From an uncultured Flavobacteriaceae bacterium (GTDB lineage: Bacteria > Bacteroidota > Bacteroidia > Flavobacteriales > Flavobacteriaceae): DNA of 64,000 nucleotides. The position numbers were made by a program, and so were the translations under genes. The DNA lies in assembly GCA_913043275.1 (NCBI GenBank), contig CAJWLL010000006.1, forward strand, positions 1 through 64,000, in the 5' to 3' direction. Under the pieces are notes generated by a model. That model did no database searches and was not told the DNA's origin. It was given only the letters and a program-made list of their open reading frames with translations. Below are positions 1 to 10,150 of this stretch, piece after piece. How positions within the stretch are numbered: the stretch's first letter is position 1; each line of letters begins with the position of its first letter.

Positions 1-53
1 CAGGGACACAAGGATTTTCAGTCCTTTGCTCTACCAACTGAGCTAAGGTACCC
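1..53 (-). tRNA. tRNA-Phe (GAA), truncated by window start
   Basis: Reverse complement reads GGGTACCTTAGCTCAGTTGGTAGAGCAAAGGACTGAAAATCCTTGTGTCCCTG: D-arm, anticodon stem AGGA/TCCT, loop CTGAAAA with anticodon GAA. The 3' part lies outside the window. Confidence 0.9.
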
Positions 54-148
54 TTTGAAAGTGTGCAAATATAAAATCCTTTTTCATCCCTCCCAAAGGA
101 TTTACTCTAAAAATCTTTGATTACTTTTAGCAACTAATTGATTGTGAA

Positions 149-877
149 TTGTATCTGATTGTTGATCTCGGAAATACACTAGCCAAATTTTTCTTGTACA
201 TTAAGGGTAAGTGCGTTATGGAGAAAAGGGTTGATTTGTCAAAGTTTAACGAAATGGTGGAATCTCTGATTTCAAACCATCCGGACATTGAGGGTTTGAT
301 TTACAGTGATGTAAGTAATCAAATAGGTGGTTTTTTCGAAAAATTATCTACTCAATTCCCTGTAATTGCTGTTCATTCCGAGATGCGATTGCCTTTTGAT
401 AACACATACGAAAGCCCCAACAGCATGGGATCAGATCGAATTGTTCTGGTTTCGGCTGCTTCTATAAGTCACCCTAATACCAACGTATTAATTATCGATT
501 TGGGCACTTGTATTACTTATGATTTTTTGGATTCAGATAGTAGATACAGAGGAGGGGCCATATCCCCCGGTTTTGAAATGAGATATAAATCAATGCATCA
601 CTTCACAGAAAATCTCCCTCTTTTGGAGTCCAAAAAGACAGAAAATCCTACCGGAAAAAACACTGAGCAGGCGATTCATGCGGGTGTTTATTTTGGAATA
701 CTGGACGAAATTAATGCAAGAATTGAATACTATGAACACAAATATGATTCTTTAAAGGTTATTTTAACAGGTGGAGACGCCAATAAGTTGCCTAAAACTT
801 TAAAAAATAGGATATTTGCCAATTCAAATTTTATGGCAGAAGGAATGCTCCATTTGCTAAAATTGAATTTTAACTGA
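149..877 (+). CDS. coaX: Type III pantothenate kinase
   Basis: N-terminal DLGNTLAKFF phosphate motif, later IIDLGTCITYD and GGAISPGFEMR. Start is TTG at 149. Confidence 0.88.
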   Translation: MYLIVDLGNTLAKFFLYIKGKCVMEKRVDLSKFNEMVESLISNHPDIEGLIYSDVSNQIGGFFEKLSTQFPVIAVHSEMRLPFDNTYESPNSMGSDRIVLVSAASISHPNTNVLIIDLGTCITYDFLDSDSRYRGGAISPGFEMRYKSMHHFTENLPLLESKKTENPTGKNTEQAIHAGVYFGILDEINARIEYYEHKYDSLKVILTGGDANKLPKTLKNRIFANSNFMAEGMLHLLKLNFN

Positions 878-2139
878 TGATTAGGAATACATTGAAGCTT
901 TTTGTAATGCTAGCGGGTTCTTTTATTTTTTCCCAATCCAGTACCAATTCACCTTATTCATATGCAGGCTTGGGCGAGCAAAATTTTAGCGGGACTCATG
1001 TAAATCGTTTTATGGGTGGGCTCGAAATTTACAACGATTCGATTCACGCTAACCTTTCCAATCCTAGTTCATATGCAAAACTTAAACTTACTAATTACAA
1101 CTTGGGCTTGAACTATAGGATTAATAATATGATAGGTGCCAATGAGACTAAAAGCATCTCATCTGCAGGTTTAGATTATATTGGAGTAGCTCTTCCAACC
1201 AAGCATTTTGGTTTTGGTTTTGGAATAATTCCTTTTACCTCAGTGGGATACAAGCTATCTTATTTAGAAAATGAAAACGAGGATGACGAAATCTTAAATC
1301 TTTTTCAAGGAGAGGGGGGGGTCAATAAAGTTTTTTTTTCTGTTGGGTTTAATGCTTTAAAGTATTTCAGTTTTGGAGTTACTTTAAATTACAATTTTGG
1401 GCAGATTATCTATGAAACCGCAAGGTTTCAAGATCAAGTTACTTTAGGAACCGTTTTGGAGAATAAATCGAGTGTATCTGGACTAGATCTAAAAATTTCT
1501 TCTCATATGGAAATTCCAGTTTTGGAAGACTTGGAGCTTCAAGTCATGCTTTCCTATGCCCCTCAAGTGAATTTGACATCGACTAACTCCAGATTCTTCA
1601 ACACACGCCCTTATTCAGGAACTTCCAATTTTGGGTCTAATGTAGAAATTGATTTGATTGATTTTGGTTTAAACAAAACAAACATCAGGATACCCCATAT
1701 CATTTCTTTTGGATTGGGAGTTGGTGAAGAACGAAAATGGTTTACTGGAGCTCAATATACAATGAATGCCATGGGAAATTTCAGTCATAAATTTCTAAGC
1801 CTTGCTAATGTTGACTATCAAAATGCATATCAATTTTCATTAGGAGGGTTTTATATTCCCGATTATAGCTCTATTACCAGTTACTGGAAAAGGATTGTCT
1901 TTAGGATGGGTTTTAGACATGAGCTTACTGGCATTGTTGTGAATAATTTTGGATTAAAGGAAAGTGGTATTAATTTTGGAATTGGTTTACCTTTAGCAGG
2001 CTTTTCCAATACCAATATTGGATTTGAGTATGGAAGTAGAGGTGGCGTTGATGATAACTTGTTTAAAGAAAATTTTTGGTCATTTAGGGTTGGTTTTTCC
2101 CTAAATGACAAATGGTTTATAAAAAGGAAATTTAATTAA
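877..2139 (+). CDS. Putative outer-membrane beta-barrel protein
   Basis: Signal peptide, repeated Gly/aromatic beta-strand pattern (GFGFGIIPFTSVGYKLSY, FSFGVTLNYNFGQ), C-terminal strand ending in aromatics. Confidence 0.7.
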   Translation: MIRNTLKLFVMLAGSFIFSQSSTNSPYSYAGLGEQNFSGTHVNRFMGGLEIYNDSIHANLSNPSSYAKLKLTNYNLGLNYRINNMIGANETKSISSAGLDYIGVALPTKHFGFGFGIIPFTSVGYKLSYLENENEDDEILNLFQGEGGVNKVFFSVGFNALKYFSFGVTLNYNFGQIIYETARFQDQVTLGTVLENKSSVSGLDLKISSHMEIPVLEDLELQVMLSYAPQVNLTSTNSRFFNTRPYSGTSNFGSNVEIDLIDFGLNKTNIRIPHIISFGLGVGEERKWFTGAQYTMNAMGNFSHKFLSLANVDYQNAYQFSLGGFYIPDYSSITSYWKRIVFRMGFRHELTGIVVNNFGLKESGINFGIGLPLAGFSNTNIGFEYGSRGGVDDNLFKENFWSFRVGFSLNDKWFIKRKFN

Positions 2140-2140
2140 A

Positions 2141-3538
2141 TTGGATGTGATGAAATTTTATAAAATATTTGTTTTTTGGATGTGGGTGATCATGATTTCC
2201 CCACTTGCAGCTCAAAACAACGAAGAGTGTATGCAAAATTTATCAATTTTTGCTGAGTACGCTAAGGTTAAGAACTACGCCGAGGCCTACGGGCCTTGGA
2301 TGAGTGTAAGGAAAGAATGCCCTTCGCTTAATGTTGCGATTTTTTCCTATGGAGAGCGTATGATAAAAGATAGAATAAAAAAAGGAACATACGAGACACT
2401 TGATGCTGAAACAGGAGATTTGATTAAGCTTTATGATGAATGGCTTGAAAACTTTTCCACCAAGAAGAATGTTAGCGTAAAAGGAGATATTATAAGCAGT
2501 AAAGCCCAAGCCATGTTGGATTACAAAACCGCTGATAAAATGGAGGTTTACAAAACTTTTGATTTGGCCTATCAGACTGATTCCAAAAGCTTTAACAAAC
2601 CTAAAGAACTCTACAATTATTTTAAAACACTTTACGACTTATATAAAGAGGGGACTAACGGGGTGTCAATGGAACAATTGTTTAATAAATACGAAGAGGT
2701 TTCTGAAAAATTTGAATTAGAATCAACTAACCTTGCCAAAAAACTGGATGTAATCTTAAAGAAACAAGAGGATGGTATACCCTTGAATAGTCGTGAAGTA
2801 AAAAGCAAAAGGGTTTATGACAGCTATAGTAAAGCAATGGGGACTTTTCTTTCCAATTTAGATGTCATTATTTATAAAGAGGCGACTTGTGTCAATTTGG
2901 TTCCCCTGTTTAAAAAGAACTTTGAGGAGTTTAAAACCGATGCTGTTTGGATGAAACGAGCTGTCAACAGAATGGATAAAAATGAATGCTCAGATGACCC
3001 CTTTTTTGTCACCCTTGTTGAAGCTATGCATACACTAGATCCCTCTGCTGATTCTGCTTACTATTTGGGCATTTTGAAAGACAAAACAGGTGATACCAAA
3101 GGGGCTTTAGAATATTATGAAGAGTCTATATCTCTTCATACAGACCCTTATAAAAAAGCCAAAATTCTATACAAGATTGCTGTTAAGTCTAAGAATGCTG
3201 GTAGAAAATCTTCTGCACGCAGTTATGCTAGAAAAGCGCTGAGATTTCAACCCTCAATGGGCAGGGCCTATTTGATGATTTCAAACCTCTATGCTGGAAG
3301 TGCAAATGAATGTGGGGAAACTCAATTCAACAAGCGAGCGGTTTATTGGTTGGCGGCACAAATGGCATACAAAGCAGGTAAAGTAGATGCCTCGATCAAA
3401 AAACTGGCCTTGAAAACAGCCAGAAGCTATGAAGGTAGAGCGCCTTCTAAAACCGAAATTTTTACCGAGGGAAATCAAGGTGCTTCCATAAAATTCGATT
3501 GTTGGATCAAAAGCAGTGTGAAAGTTCCCGAACTATAG
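2141..3538 (+). CDS. Tetratricopeptide-repeat periplasmic protein
   Basis: Signal peptide ending PLAAQ; C-terminal TPR-like helices (DSAYYLGILKDKTGDTKGALEYYEESISLH...). Confidence 0.7.
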   Translation: MDVMKFYKIFVFWMWVIMISPLAAQNNEECMQNLSIFAEYAKVKNYAEAYGPWMSVRKECPSLNVAIFSYGERMIKDRIKKGTYETLDAETGDLIKLYDEWLENFSTKKNVSVKGDIISSKAQAMLDYKTADKMEVYKTFDLAYQTDSKSFNKPKELYNYFKTLYDLYKEGTNGVSMEQLFNKYEEVSEKFELESTNLAKKLDVILKKQEDGIPLNSREVKSKRVYDSYSKAMGTFLSNLDVIIYKEATCVNLVPLFKKNFEEFKTDAVWMKRAVNRMDKNECSDDPFFVTLVEAMHTLDPSADSAYYLGILKDKTGDTKGALEYYEESISLHTDPYKKAKILYKIAVKSKNAGRKSSARSYARKALRFQPSMGRAYLMISNLYAGSANECGETQFNKRAVYWLAAQMAYKAGKVDASIKKLALKTARSYEGRAPSKTEIFTEGNQGASIKFDCWIKSSVKVPEL

Positions 3539-4126
3539 ATGCGACTCTCTATTCTTAAAATTTTAAAGAAAAGATTTTTAGTTTTTGCTGTTGCCTTATT
3601 TTTTTCTTGTGATTACGGTGCCTCAACTCTCAATCAAATCAATCGGTTCAAAGAGAATCCCGTGGGTACTGCCTATGATATCCGTATGACTTATACAGAC
3701 TCTACAGTGATAAAGGCCATTTTGACAGCTCCTATAAACTTAGATTACACGCACTTAAGTTTCAAGTACTCCGAATTTCCTGAGGGGCTGAAAATTATAT
3801 TTTACAACAATAAAAACGAGGAAAATACTTTAGTAGCTGATTATGGCATACTTTACAATCAGACCAAAATAATAGATCTTAAAGGCAATGTAGTACTTTT
3901 TTCAGATGATGGCTCTCGGCTAGAGACTGATCAGATGTATTGGGATTCCGAGAATGAGTGGCTTTTTACTGAGCAACCTTTTACTTTTAAAAATGTGAAT
4001 TACGATATGGCTGCGATACGATTGGATACCAACAAAGAATTTAGTAAATTTCAAACAGGAAAACTAACCGGTACTATGTTAGTGAAAGAACAAAAAGATT
4101 CCTTAATTGTCGATGAAAAGTTATAA
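3539..4126 (+). CDS. lptC: LPS export ABC transporter periplasmic protein LptC-like
   Basis: Lipobox-like FFSCDYG; LptC-type beta-jellyroll pattern (LVADYGILYNQTKIIDLKGNVVLFSDDGSRLETDQMYWD). Confidence 0.75.
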   Translation: MRLSILKILKKRFLVFAVALFFSCDYGASTLNQINRFKENPVGTAYDIRMTYTDSTVIKAILTAPINLDYTHLSFKYSEFPEGLKIIFYNNKNEENTLVADYGILYNQTKIIDLKGNVVLFSDDGSRLETDQMYWDSENEWLFTEQPFTFKNVNYDMAAIRLDTNKEFSKFQTGKLTGTMLVKEQKDSLIVDEKL

Positions 4127-4310
4127 AATTTCTGAAATCTTATATTGGGTAATTGCTTTAATAGCTTCCTATGAAACTTATAATCAATGGAACAGTAACC
4201 GACAAAAGGCTTATATTTTTACAGGATTTGCACTTCTTTCAGTTTTTATGTCACTCTTTAGAAGATATTACCGAATAAAGTTTAAGAAAAGGGGGAATTC
4301 CTCTCAATGA
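4113..4310 (+). CDS. Small membrane protein
   Basis: About 65-aa ORF with two hydrophobic helices, overlapping lptC end and the downstream start. Start MKSYK at 4113 preferred over 4107. Confidence 0.55.
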   Translation: MKSYKISEILYWVIALIASYETYNQWNSNRQKAYIFTGFALLSVFMSLFRRYYRIKFKKRGNSSQ

Positions 4311-5581
4311 TTATTTCTGACCTTGTCATTATTATTTGTCTGATTCTTTCAGCCTTTTTTTCTGGGATGGAAATTGCCTTTATTTCCGCTAACAAGATTT
4401 ATTTAGAAATTGAAAAGCAGCAGACTGGTATTAATGCTAAGTTTTTAAACTTTATCACCAAAAACCCATCTAGATTCATTGCCTCCATGTTGGTAGGTAA
4501 TAACATATCATTGGTCATTTATGGAATATTTATGGGTGATCGTATTTTACAATTGTTTTTTCCTAATACCCTCTTAGGTGGTGTAATTAGCATTCGAATT
4601 GTTTTTATTCAAACTGTCATCTCTACCATCATAATTTTGCTTACCGCAGAGTTTCTTCCCAAAGTTTTTTTCCAACAATTTTCTAATGTGTTAATGAAGG
4701 TCTTTGCCTTTCCCACAGCGTGCTTCTATGCTTTATTTTCCCCAGTAACTTCTATGATTATCAAGTTATCAGACTTTATTTTGATAAATTTTCTAAAGAC
4801 TAAAGGTGATCGGGTTCAATTGACTTTTTCGAAAATGGAGTTGGGTAATTATATAGAGGAACAACTGGAGTCTACTAAAGACATTGACAGCGTAGACAGT
4901 GAGATAAAGATTTTCCAAAATGCACTGGAATTTTCAGAGGTAAAAGTGCGAGAGGCAATGGTTCCCAGAACAGAAATTGTTGCCACTGAAATTATGGCGT
5001 CTTTATCCGAAATTAAAAAACTTTTTACCTCCAGTGGTTTGTCAAAAATCCCCGTTTTTGAAAATTCTATTGATAATATTTTGGGTTATATCCACGCCTT
5101 TGAGATGTTAAAAAAACCGATGGATCTCAAAAAAATATTACTTCCAGTGGCTTATGTTCCCGAGACCATGAAAATCAGTGAAGTTCTTAAATTATTGACT
5201 AAACGACATAAGAGTATTGCAGTGGTATTAGATGAGTATGGCGGAACTTCTGGAATTATTACAGTCGAAGATATCATCGAGGAACTCTTTGGTGAAATTG
5301 AAGATGAACATGATCATATTGCCCTTTTCGAAAAACAAATTGATGATAACTTGTTTGAGTTTTCTGCTCGATTGGAGGTAGACTACATTAATCAAAACTA
5401 TGACATCAACCTTCCTGAAAAAGAATTTTATGAGACGCTGGGTGGATTGATAGTGTATTTGAAGGAGGAAATTCCGGCTAAAGGAACGCTGATTAAAATT
5501 GAAAACTACGAGTTTGAAATCAAAGAAGTATCCTCAACTAAAATTGAAAGAGTAATCCTTAGAGTCAATTGTGATCAGTAA
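4307..5581 (+). CDS. CNNM/CorC-type transmembrane protein (DUF21 + CBS pair + CorC_HlyC)
   Basis: N-terminal TM region (AFFSGMEIAFISANK), CBS pair (VREAMVPRTEIVA...VVLDEYGGTSGIITVEDIIEELFGEIEDEHD). Confidence 0.85.
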   Translation: MIISDLVIIICLILSAFFSGMEIAFISANKIYLEIEKQQTGINAKFLNFITKNPSRFIASMLVGNNISLVIYGIFMGDRILQLFFPNTLLGGVISIRIVFIQTVISTIIILLTAEFLPKVFFQQFSNVLMKVFAFPTACFYALFSPVTSMIIKLSDFILINFLKTKGDRVQLTFSKMELGNYIEEQLESTKDIDSVDSEIKIFQNALEFSEVKVREAMVPRTEIVATEIMASLSEIKKLFTSSGLSKIPVFENSIDNILGYIHAFEMLKKPMDLKKILLPVAYVPETMKISEVLKLLTKRHKSIAVVLDEYGGTSGIITVEDIIEELFGEIEDEHDHIALFEKQIDDNLFEFSARLEVDYINQNYDINLPEKEFYETLGGLIVYLKEEIPAKGTLIKIENYEFEIKEVSSTKIERVILRVNCDQ

Positions 5582-5700
5582 AGGTTTTATACCCTGTCAA
5601 GTACAGCAAATTAGCCATTTCCACTCTATAAATAACAAAGCGATTCTTTTTTATAATCGAAAAGGAAATCGTATTTTCACATCCGAATCAAAAAAATGAT

Positions 5701-7809
5701 ATGGCAGTATTAGGTCAAATTAGACAGCGTTCAGTATTTCTTATTCTAGTGATAGGTATGGCATTGTTTGCCTTCGTGATTTCTGGGGTTTTTGACGGGA
5801 ATTCCGCAGCTAGTAATCCCAATGACCCAATAGCAGTTATCAATGATGAAGAGATTGAACTGATTTTCTATAGACAATTGGTTGAGAATACCGAGAGAAA
5901 CTATAATTTTTCAACCATGCAGGCGGTAAATTCGGTTTGGGATCAATTGGTAAGAGCGACCATTTTCAGACAGGAATTCGAACGTTTGGGAATTGACGCA
6001 GGGAAAGAACAGATAGAAATGATTTTGACACAGGATCAGAGAATTTTGGAAGACCCTAGGTTTAGAAATGAGACAGGGTTTTTTGATTTTGGAATTTTCA
6101 CGGATTACATCAACCAGTTGCGGGTTCAAAATCCAGAGGCTTATAACAACTGGAAAATACAGGAGGAGAATATTGTCGGAATGGCTAAAGAAAACATTTA
6201 TTACGGCTTGATTAAATCCAGTAGCGGATTTACGGAATTAGAAGGTAAAAATGCCTACCACAGTCAAAACGACAAGGTCAACCTCAAGTTTGTCAGGGTT
6301 CCTTATGAGGAGGTTCATGATACGCTTTTTAAAATATCAGATGCCGAAATCAAGAAATATATCAAAAAATCAAATAAGAATTATGAGACTGAAATGAGCA
6401 GAAGTGTTCGTTATGTAACTTTCCCTGAAGTTGCATCAGAGGCTGACGAAAATCAAATAAGATCGGATTTGGAAAAACTTAAAACCCAAAGGGTAGATTA
6501 TAATGACGTGTCGAAGTTGGCTGATACGATTGATGGCTTGGCCACCACCGAAAATATAACGGATTTTATTGAGGAGTATTCCGAAACTCCTTTCGACTCT
6601 ATATACAGAACCAAAGGAAATTTATCCAATGAATATGCAGATATTCTCTTTGGCCTTAATCCAGGGGATGTTTTTGGACCCTACAAGGATCGCAATCAAT
6701 TGAAAATCTCTCGTTTTTTGGATCGAAAAAAAGGTGGTGCGATTAAAGCAAGTCATATCTTGGTTGCTTTTGAAGGAGCTACAAGAGCCAATCCTGATGT
6801 TACAAGAAGTAGTGAGGAAGCCAAAAAAATGGCTCAAGACTTGTATCGTAAAGTGCGAAGAAATCCCAATGATTTTTCCCAACTGGCTTCCGAAAACTCT
6901 GATGGTCCTTCAAAGAACCAAGGGGGAGATTTAGGTTTTTTCCAAGAAGGTATGATGACCGAAAAGTTTTTTGATTTCTGCGACCGTTCCAAAGTCGGAC
7001 AAATTGGGTTAGTGGAAACCGAGTTTGGTTTTCATATCATCAAAGTCACTGACAAGGAAGATGTGGTCTTAACAGCCGATATTGTGAAAGAGATTGTTCC
7101 CTCAGTGGAAACTTCCAATGAAGTTTTTCAAAAAACAACCCAGTTCGAGATGGAAAGTATTAAAACCGAACAGCTGGATACGGTTGCCAATAATTATGAC
7201 GTTAAGTTTGTTCAAAAAGTTAATCTTTTGGATGAAAATCTTCCCGATTTAACACGCCAAAGGAACTTGGTTCAGTGGTTGTTTAATAAAGAGACTAGGA
7301 TGGGAGATATCAAAAGATTTAGTATGACAAATGGCGGCTATGTAGTAGCCCAATTGTCTGGGATTACTCCCAAAGGATCTGTAAATATTGAGTCTGCCAG
7401 GTTTGAAGTTGTCCAAGAGATGTTAAAGGAGAAGAAGTCAGCTCATTTGTTAAAAAAATATGCCGATAAAAAATCTTTAGACTCCTTGGCTAGTGCTACC
7501 GATAAAGAAATTGAAACCGCTTCAGCAGTAACCCAAGAAAATACAGTTTTGCCCGGTGCGGGAACCGAACCCTATGTTATTGGAACTGCTTTTGCATTGG
7601 AACTTAATCAAGCTTCGGCCTTGATCAAAGGTAACAATGGAATATATATGATCGAAGTTACTTCCAAAGAAATTGCTGAAGAGATGGAGAGCTACAGGGC
7701 TTATGCCAATGCGTTGCAAAACGAGGAGAATACAATGATCAACAATTCTATTTATGAAGCGCTTCGCTCTAGCGCAAAGATTGAAGACAATCGTCAGTTG
7801 TTCTACTAG
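5701..7809 (+). CDS. SurA_N/PpiD-like peptidylprolyl isomerase
   Basis: N-terminal TM anchor, SurA-N-like region, parvulin domain (KASHILVAF...GGDLGFFQEGMM...ETEFGFHIIKVTD). Confidence 0.85.
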   Translation: MAVLGQIRQRSVFLILVIGMALFAFVISGVFDGNSAASNPNDPIAVINDEEIELIFYRQLVENTERNYNFSTMQAVNSVWDQLVRATIFRQEFERLGIDAGKEQIEMILTQDQRILEDPRFRNETGFFDFGIFTDYINQLRVQNPEAYNNWKIQEENIVGMAKENIYYGLIKSSSGFTELEGKNAYHSQNDKVNLKFVRVPYEEVHDTLFKISDAEIKKYIKKSNKNYETEMSRSVRYVTFPEVASEADENQIRSDLEKLKTQRVDYNDVSKLADTIDGLATTENITDFIEEYSETPFDSIYRTKGNLSNEYADILFGLNPGDVFGPYKDRNQLKISRFLDRKKGGAIKASHILVAFEGATRANPDVTRSSEEAKKMAQDLYRKVRRNPNDFSQLASENSDGPSKNQGGDLGFFQEGMMTEKFFDFCDRSKVGQIGLVETEFGFHIIKVTDKEDVVLTADIVKEIVPSVETSNEVFQKTTQFEMESIKTEQLDTVANNYDVKFVQKVNLLDENLPDLTRQRNLVQWLFNKETRMGDIKRFSMTNGGYVVAQLSGITPKGSVNIESARFEVVQEMLKEKKSAHLLKKYADKKSLDSLASATDKEIETASAVTQENTVLPGAGTEPYVIGTAFALELNQASALIKGNNGIYMIEVTSKEIAEEMESYRAYANALQNEENTMINNSIYEALRSSAKIEDNRQLFY

Positions 7810-8705
7810 ATTAGTATTTGTTTATAAGTCATCACAATATCAAATCCTTTATTTTTAAAGTATTCCGGTGTGCTCTTGTTCCCTGTCGCCAAAATAAAGT
7901 CCCCTCCCCAAGCTCCCAAACTTTTGATCGCTCCCTGAAAATCGGGGAATTGCTTTTCCTTTAAAGAGATCACACCTGTAATTTTTGTGATAAAATTTTC
8001 GTGTTTGTTTAATATTTGCTCAAACTCATCCAATGTATTTACATTGATCATAGACCTTGTAAGCGCCGAGGCATAATCGATTTGCTTCTCAGTGATGTTA
8101 TGACTTTTAAACTGCCTAATGGCTTTCCTGCTACTTATCTTTTTGTTGAGATAGACAAAGTATAAGTTGGATTTGAATGGGGGGTCAAATTCACATGTTT
8201 CAATAAGAGTGCCTGTTGGGGCTTTTCGGTAGATCAGCGGACTTTTAGCGGTCGCACAGGCAATATCATATCCACTGCCCCCAAAGCTTTTTTGGAGTAG
8301 GATATAGGGATTGGTTTGAGACCACTGGGCCAGATTGGAAATCAATGTTGAGGAAGTCCCCAATCCCCATTGACGGTCAAATTCTAAGTGGGTTTTTACT
8401 CTTCCTCCTGTATCCTCTAGAAAATGATTGTTTTGAGCACGCACGGCTTTTAAGATTTGAACCAAGCGTAGAGCGATATTAAAATCATTAGTTTTTGAAA
8501 TACTAAAATCCTGTATTTCAATACAAGCAGTAAACCACAGCTGATTTTTATGGTCCCAACTTTCCCATTTTAGCGTTCTTGAATGATTGGACTTAAATTC
8601 TAGTAACTGTCCCATTTTGGAAGGTATGGCCAATGCTTCAGCACCTCTTAAAACCATATATTCTCCAGTGATTAAAAGTTTTCCGTGGCTGTAAAATTTA
8701 GTCAT
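7806..8705 (-). CDS. GYDIA-family GHMP kinase
   Basis: GKLLITGEYMVLRGAEALAIP N-terminus and literal GSGYDIACA motif. Confidence 0.88.
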   Translation of the reverse strand: MTKFYSHGKLLITGEYMVLRGAEALAIPSKMGQLLEFKSNHSRTLKWESWDHKNQLWFTACIEIQDFSISKTNDFNIALRLVQILKAVRAQNNHFLEDTGGRVKTHLEFDRQWGLGTSSTLISNLAQWSQTNPYILLQKSFGGSGYDIACATAKSPLIYRKAPTGTLIETCEFDPPFKSNLYFVYLNKKISSRKAIRQFKSHNITEKQIDYASALTRSMINVNTLDEFEQILNKHENFITKITGVISLKEKQFPDFQGAIKSLGAWGGDFILATGNKSTPEYFKNKGFDIVMTYKQILI

Positions 8706-8709
8706 TAGA

Positions 8710-10023
8710 TTAGGGGTTAGATTTTAAAAAATCGGTTACAGCCTTAAAGGTGACGGTATTGGTTTTAAAAAACTCCAAGGCTTTTTCTTTTTGATCGTCC
8801 CTGGCTTGTTTTTGATTGAGAATGTTGAGCAAATGCATTTTCATATGGCCTTTTTGGATTCCTGAGGTTATCAATGATCCTACGGCTGCAAAGTTTTGAG
8901 CTAAACCGGCTACAGCAATGATTTCCATGAGATTTTTGGCATTGGGGTTGCCCAATAATTCCATTGACCATTTTACCATGGGGTGCAATTGGGTTAGTCC
9001 TCCCACAGTTCCAATAGATAGAGGTAATTTGAGCCGGAAAACGAATTCATCGCCTTCCAAAAAAGCATGGCTTAGACTGGAGTAAACACCCTCCCGAGCA
9101 GCGTATGAGTGAACACCAGCCTCTACTGCTCTAAAGTCATTTCCGGTAGCAATGACCACTGCATCAATACCGTTCATGATTCCTTTGTTGTGGGTGACTG
9201 CCCGGTATGGTTCCTTTTTAGCAATTTCCAGTGCTTGAATGAATTTTTCGGCAAATTGCATGCCCGACATTTGGTTTGCAACTTCCAATTTTCCTACTGG
9301 GCATCTAACCTCTGCTTGCACTAGGCATTGGGGCACATAATTTGAAAGAATACTCATGATAACCTCTATTGAAAGTTGCTCTTTTAAAAATGCTTTATGA
9401 TCTTCTGCCAGAGATTGTAATGTTTTGGCGATTTGTTCGAGGCATGAATTGATAAAATTTCCTCCCATAGAGTCCACCGTTTTAAAAGAGAGGTGCAATT
9501 GATAATAGTTCTCGATTAAATCTGACCTGTCTTTGAGTTGAATATCCAGAATTCCTCCGCCGCGCCGACGCATGTTTAAGGTAAGTGAGGAAGTACTGTC
9601 GATGAGCATTTGTTTTTTCTCTTCAAAAAAAGACAGAAGATGCGCTGTTTTTCCCTCGAATAAAAAGTGAACTTGTCCTGTTTTTTGGGTTCCTATAATT
9701 TGAGTTTTGAACCCCCCTCTTGAGGCCCAAAATTTTGCTGACTTACAGGCGGCAGCCACTACAGAACTCTCCTCTATAGCCATAGGTAGGGTGTATTCCT
9801 TTCCGTTGATTAAAAAATTGGGAGCTACAGCTAAGGGGAGGTAGAAGTTTGCGATGGAATTCTCAATGAACTCATCATGAAGATTTTGTGTCTTTTCATT
9901 GATGTGGTTGTAGGAAGAAAGCATCTCTTTGGCTTTAGGAATATCCTCAAAATGCATTTGGGTAATCCAATTTATTTTTTCTGCTTTTGACAGTTTAGAA
10001 AAACCCTCCACTTTCTTTGACAT
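8710..10023 (-). CDS. mvaA: Hydroxymethylglutaryl-CoA reductase, class II
   Basis: MAIEESSVVAAACKSAKFWASRGGF, HNKGIMNGIDAVVIATGNDFRAVEAGVHSYAAREG, LPLSIGTVGGLTQLHPMVKWS. Confidence 0.9.
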   Translation of the reverse strand: MSKKVEGFSKLSKAEKINWITQMHFEDIPKAKEMLSSYNHINEKTQNLHDEFIENSIANFYLPLAVAPNFLINGKEYTLPMAIEESSVVAAACKSAKFWASRGGFKTQIIGTQKTGQVHFLFEGKTAHLLSFFEEKKQMLIDSTSSLTLNMRRRGGGILDIQLKDRSDLIENYYQLHLSFKTVDSMGGNFINSCLEQIAKTLQSLAEDHKAFLKEQLSIEVIMSILSNYVPQCLVQAEVRCPVGKLEVANQMSGMQFAEKFIQALEIAKKEPYRAVTHNKGIMNGIDAVVIATGNDFRAVEAGVHSYAAREGVYSSLSHAFLEGDEFVFRLKLPLSIGTVGGLTQLHPMVKWSMELLGNPNAKNLMEIIAVAGLAQNFAAVGSLITSGIQKGHMKMHLLNILNQKQARDDQKEKALEFFKTNTVTFKAVTDFLKSNP

Positions 10024-10150
10024 ATTGATCTTTTCATTAATCGTTAAAGATACATCATTCTATTTTTTTTAATTATGGTGTTTGAGTAGTTTCCAAAATC
10101 TCACTCTCCTATTAAATGAGTAACTTTAAAATTAAAATCTACTTTGAATT

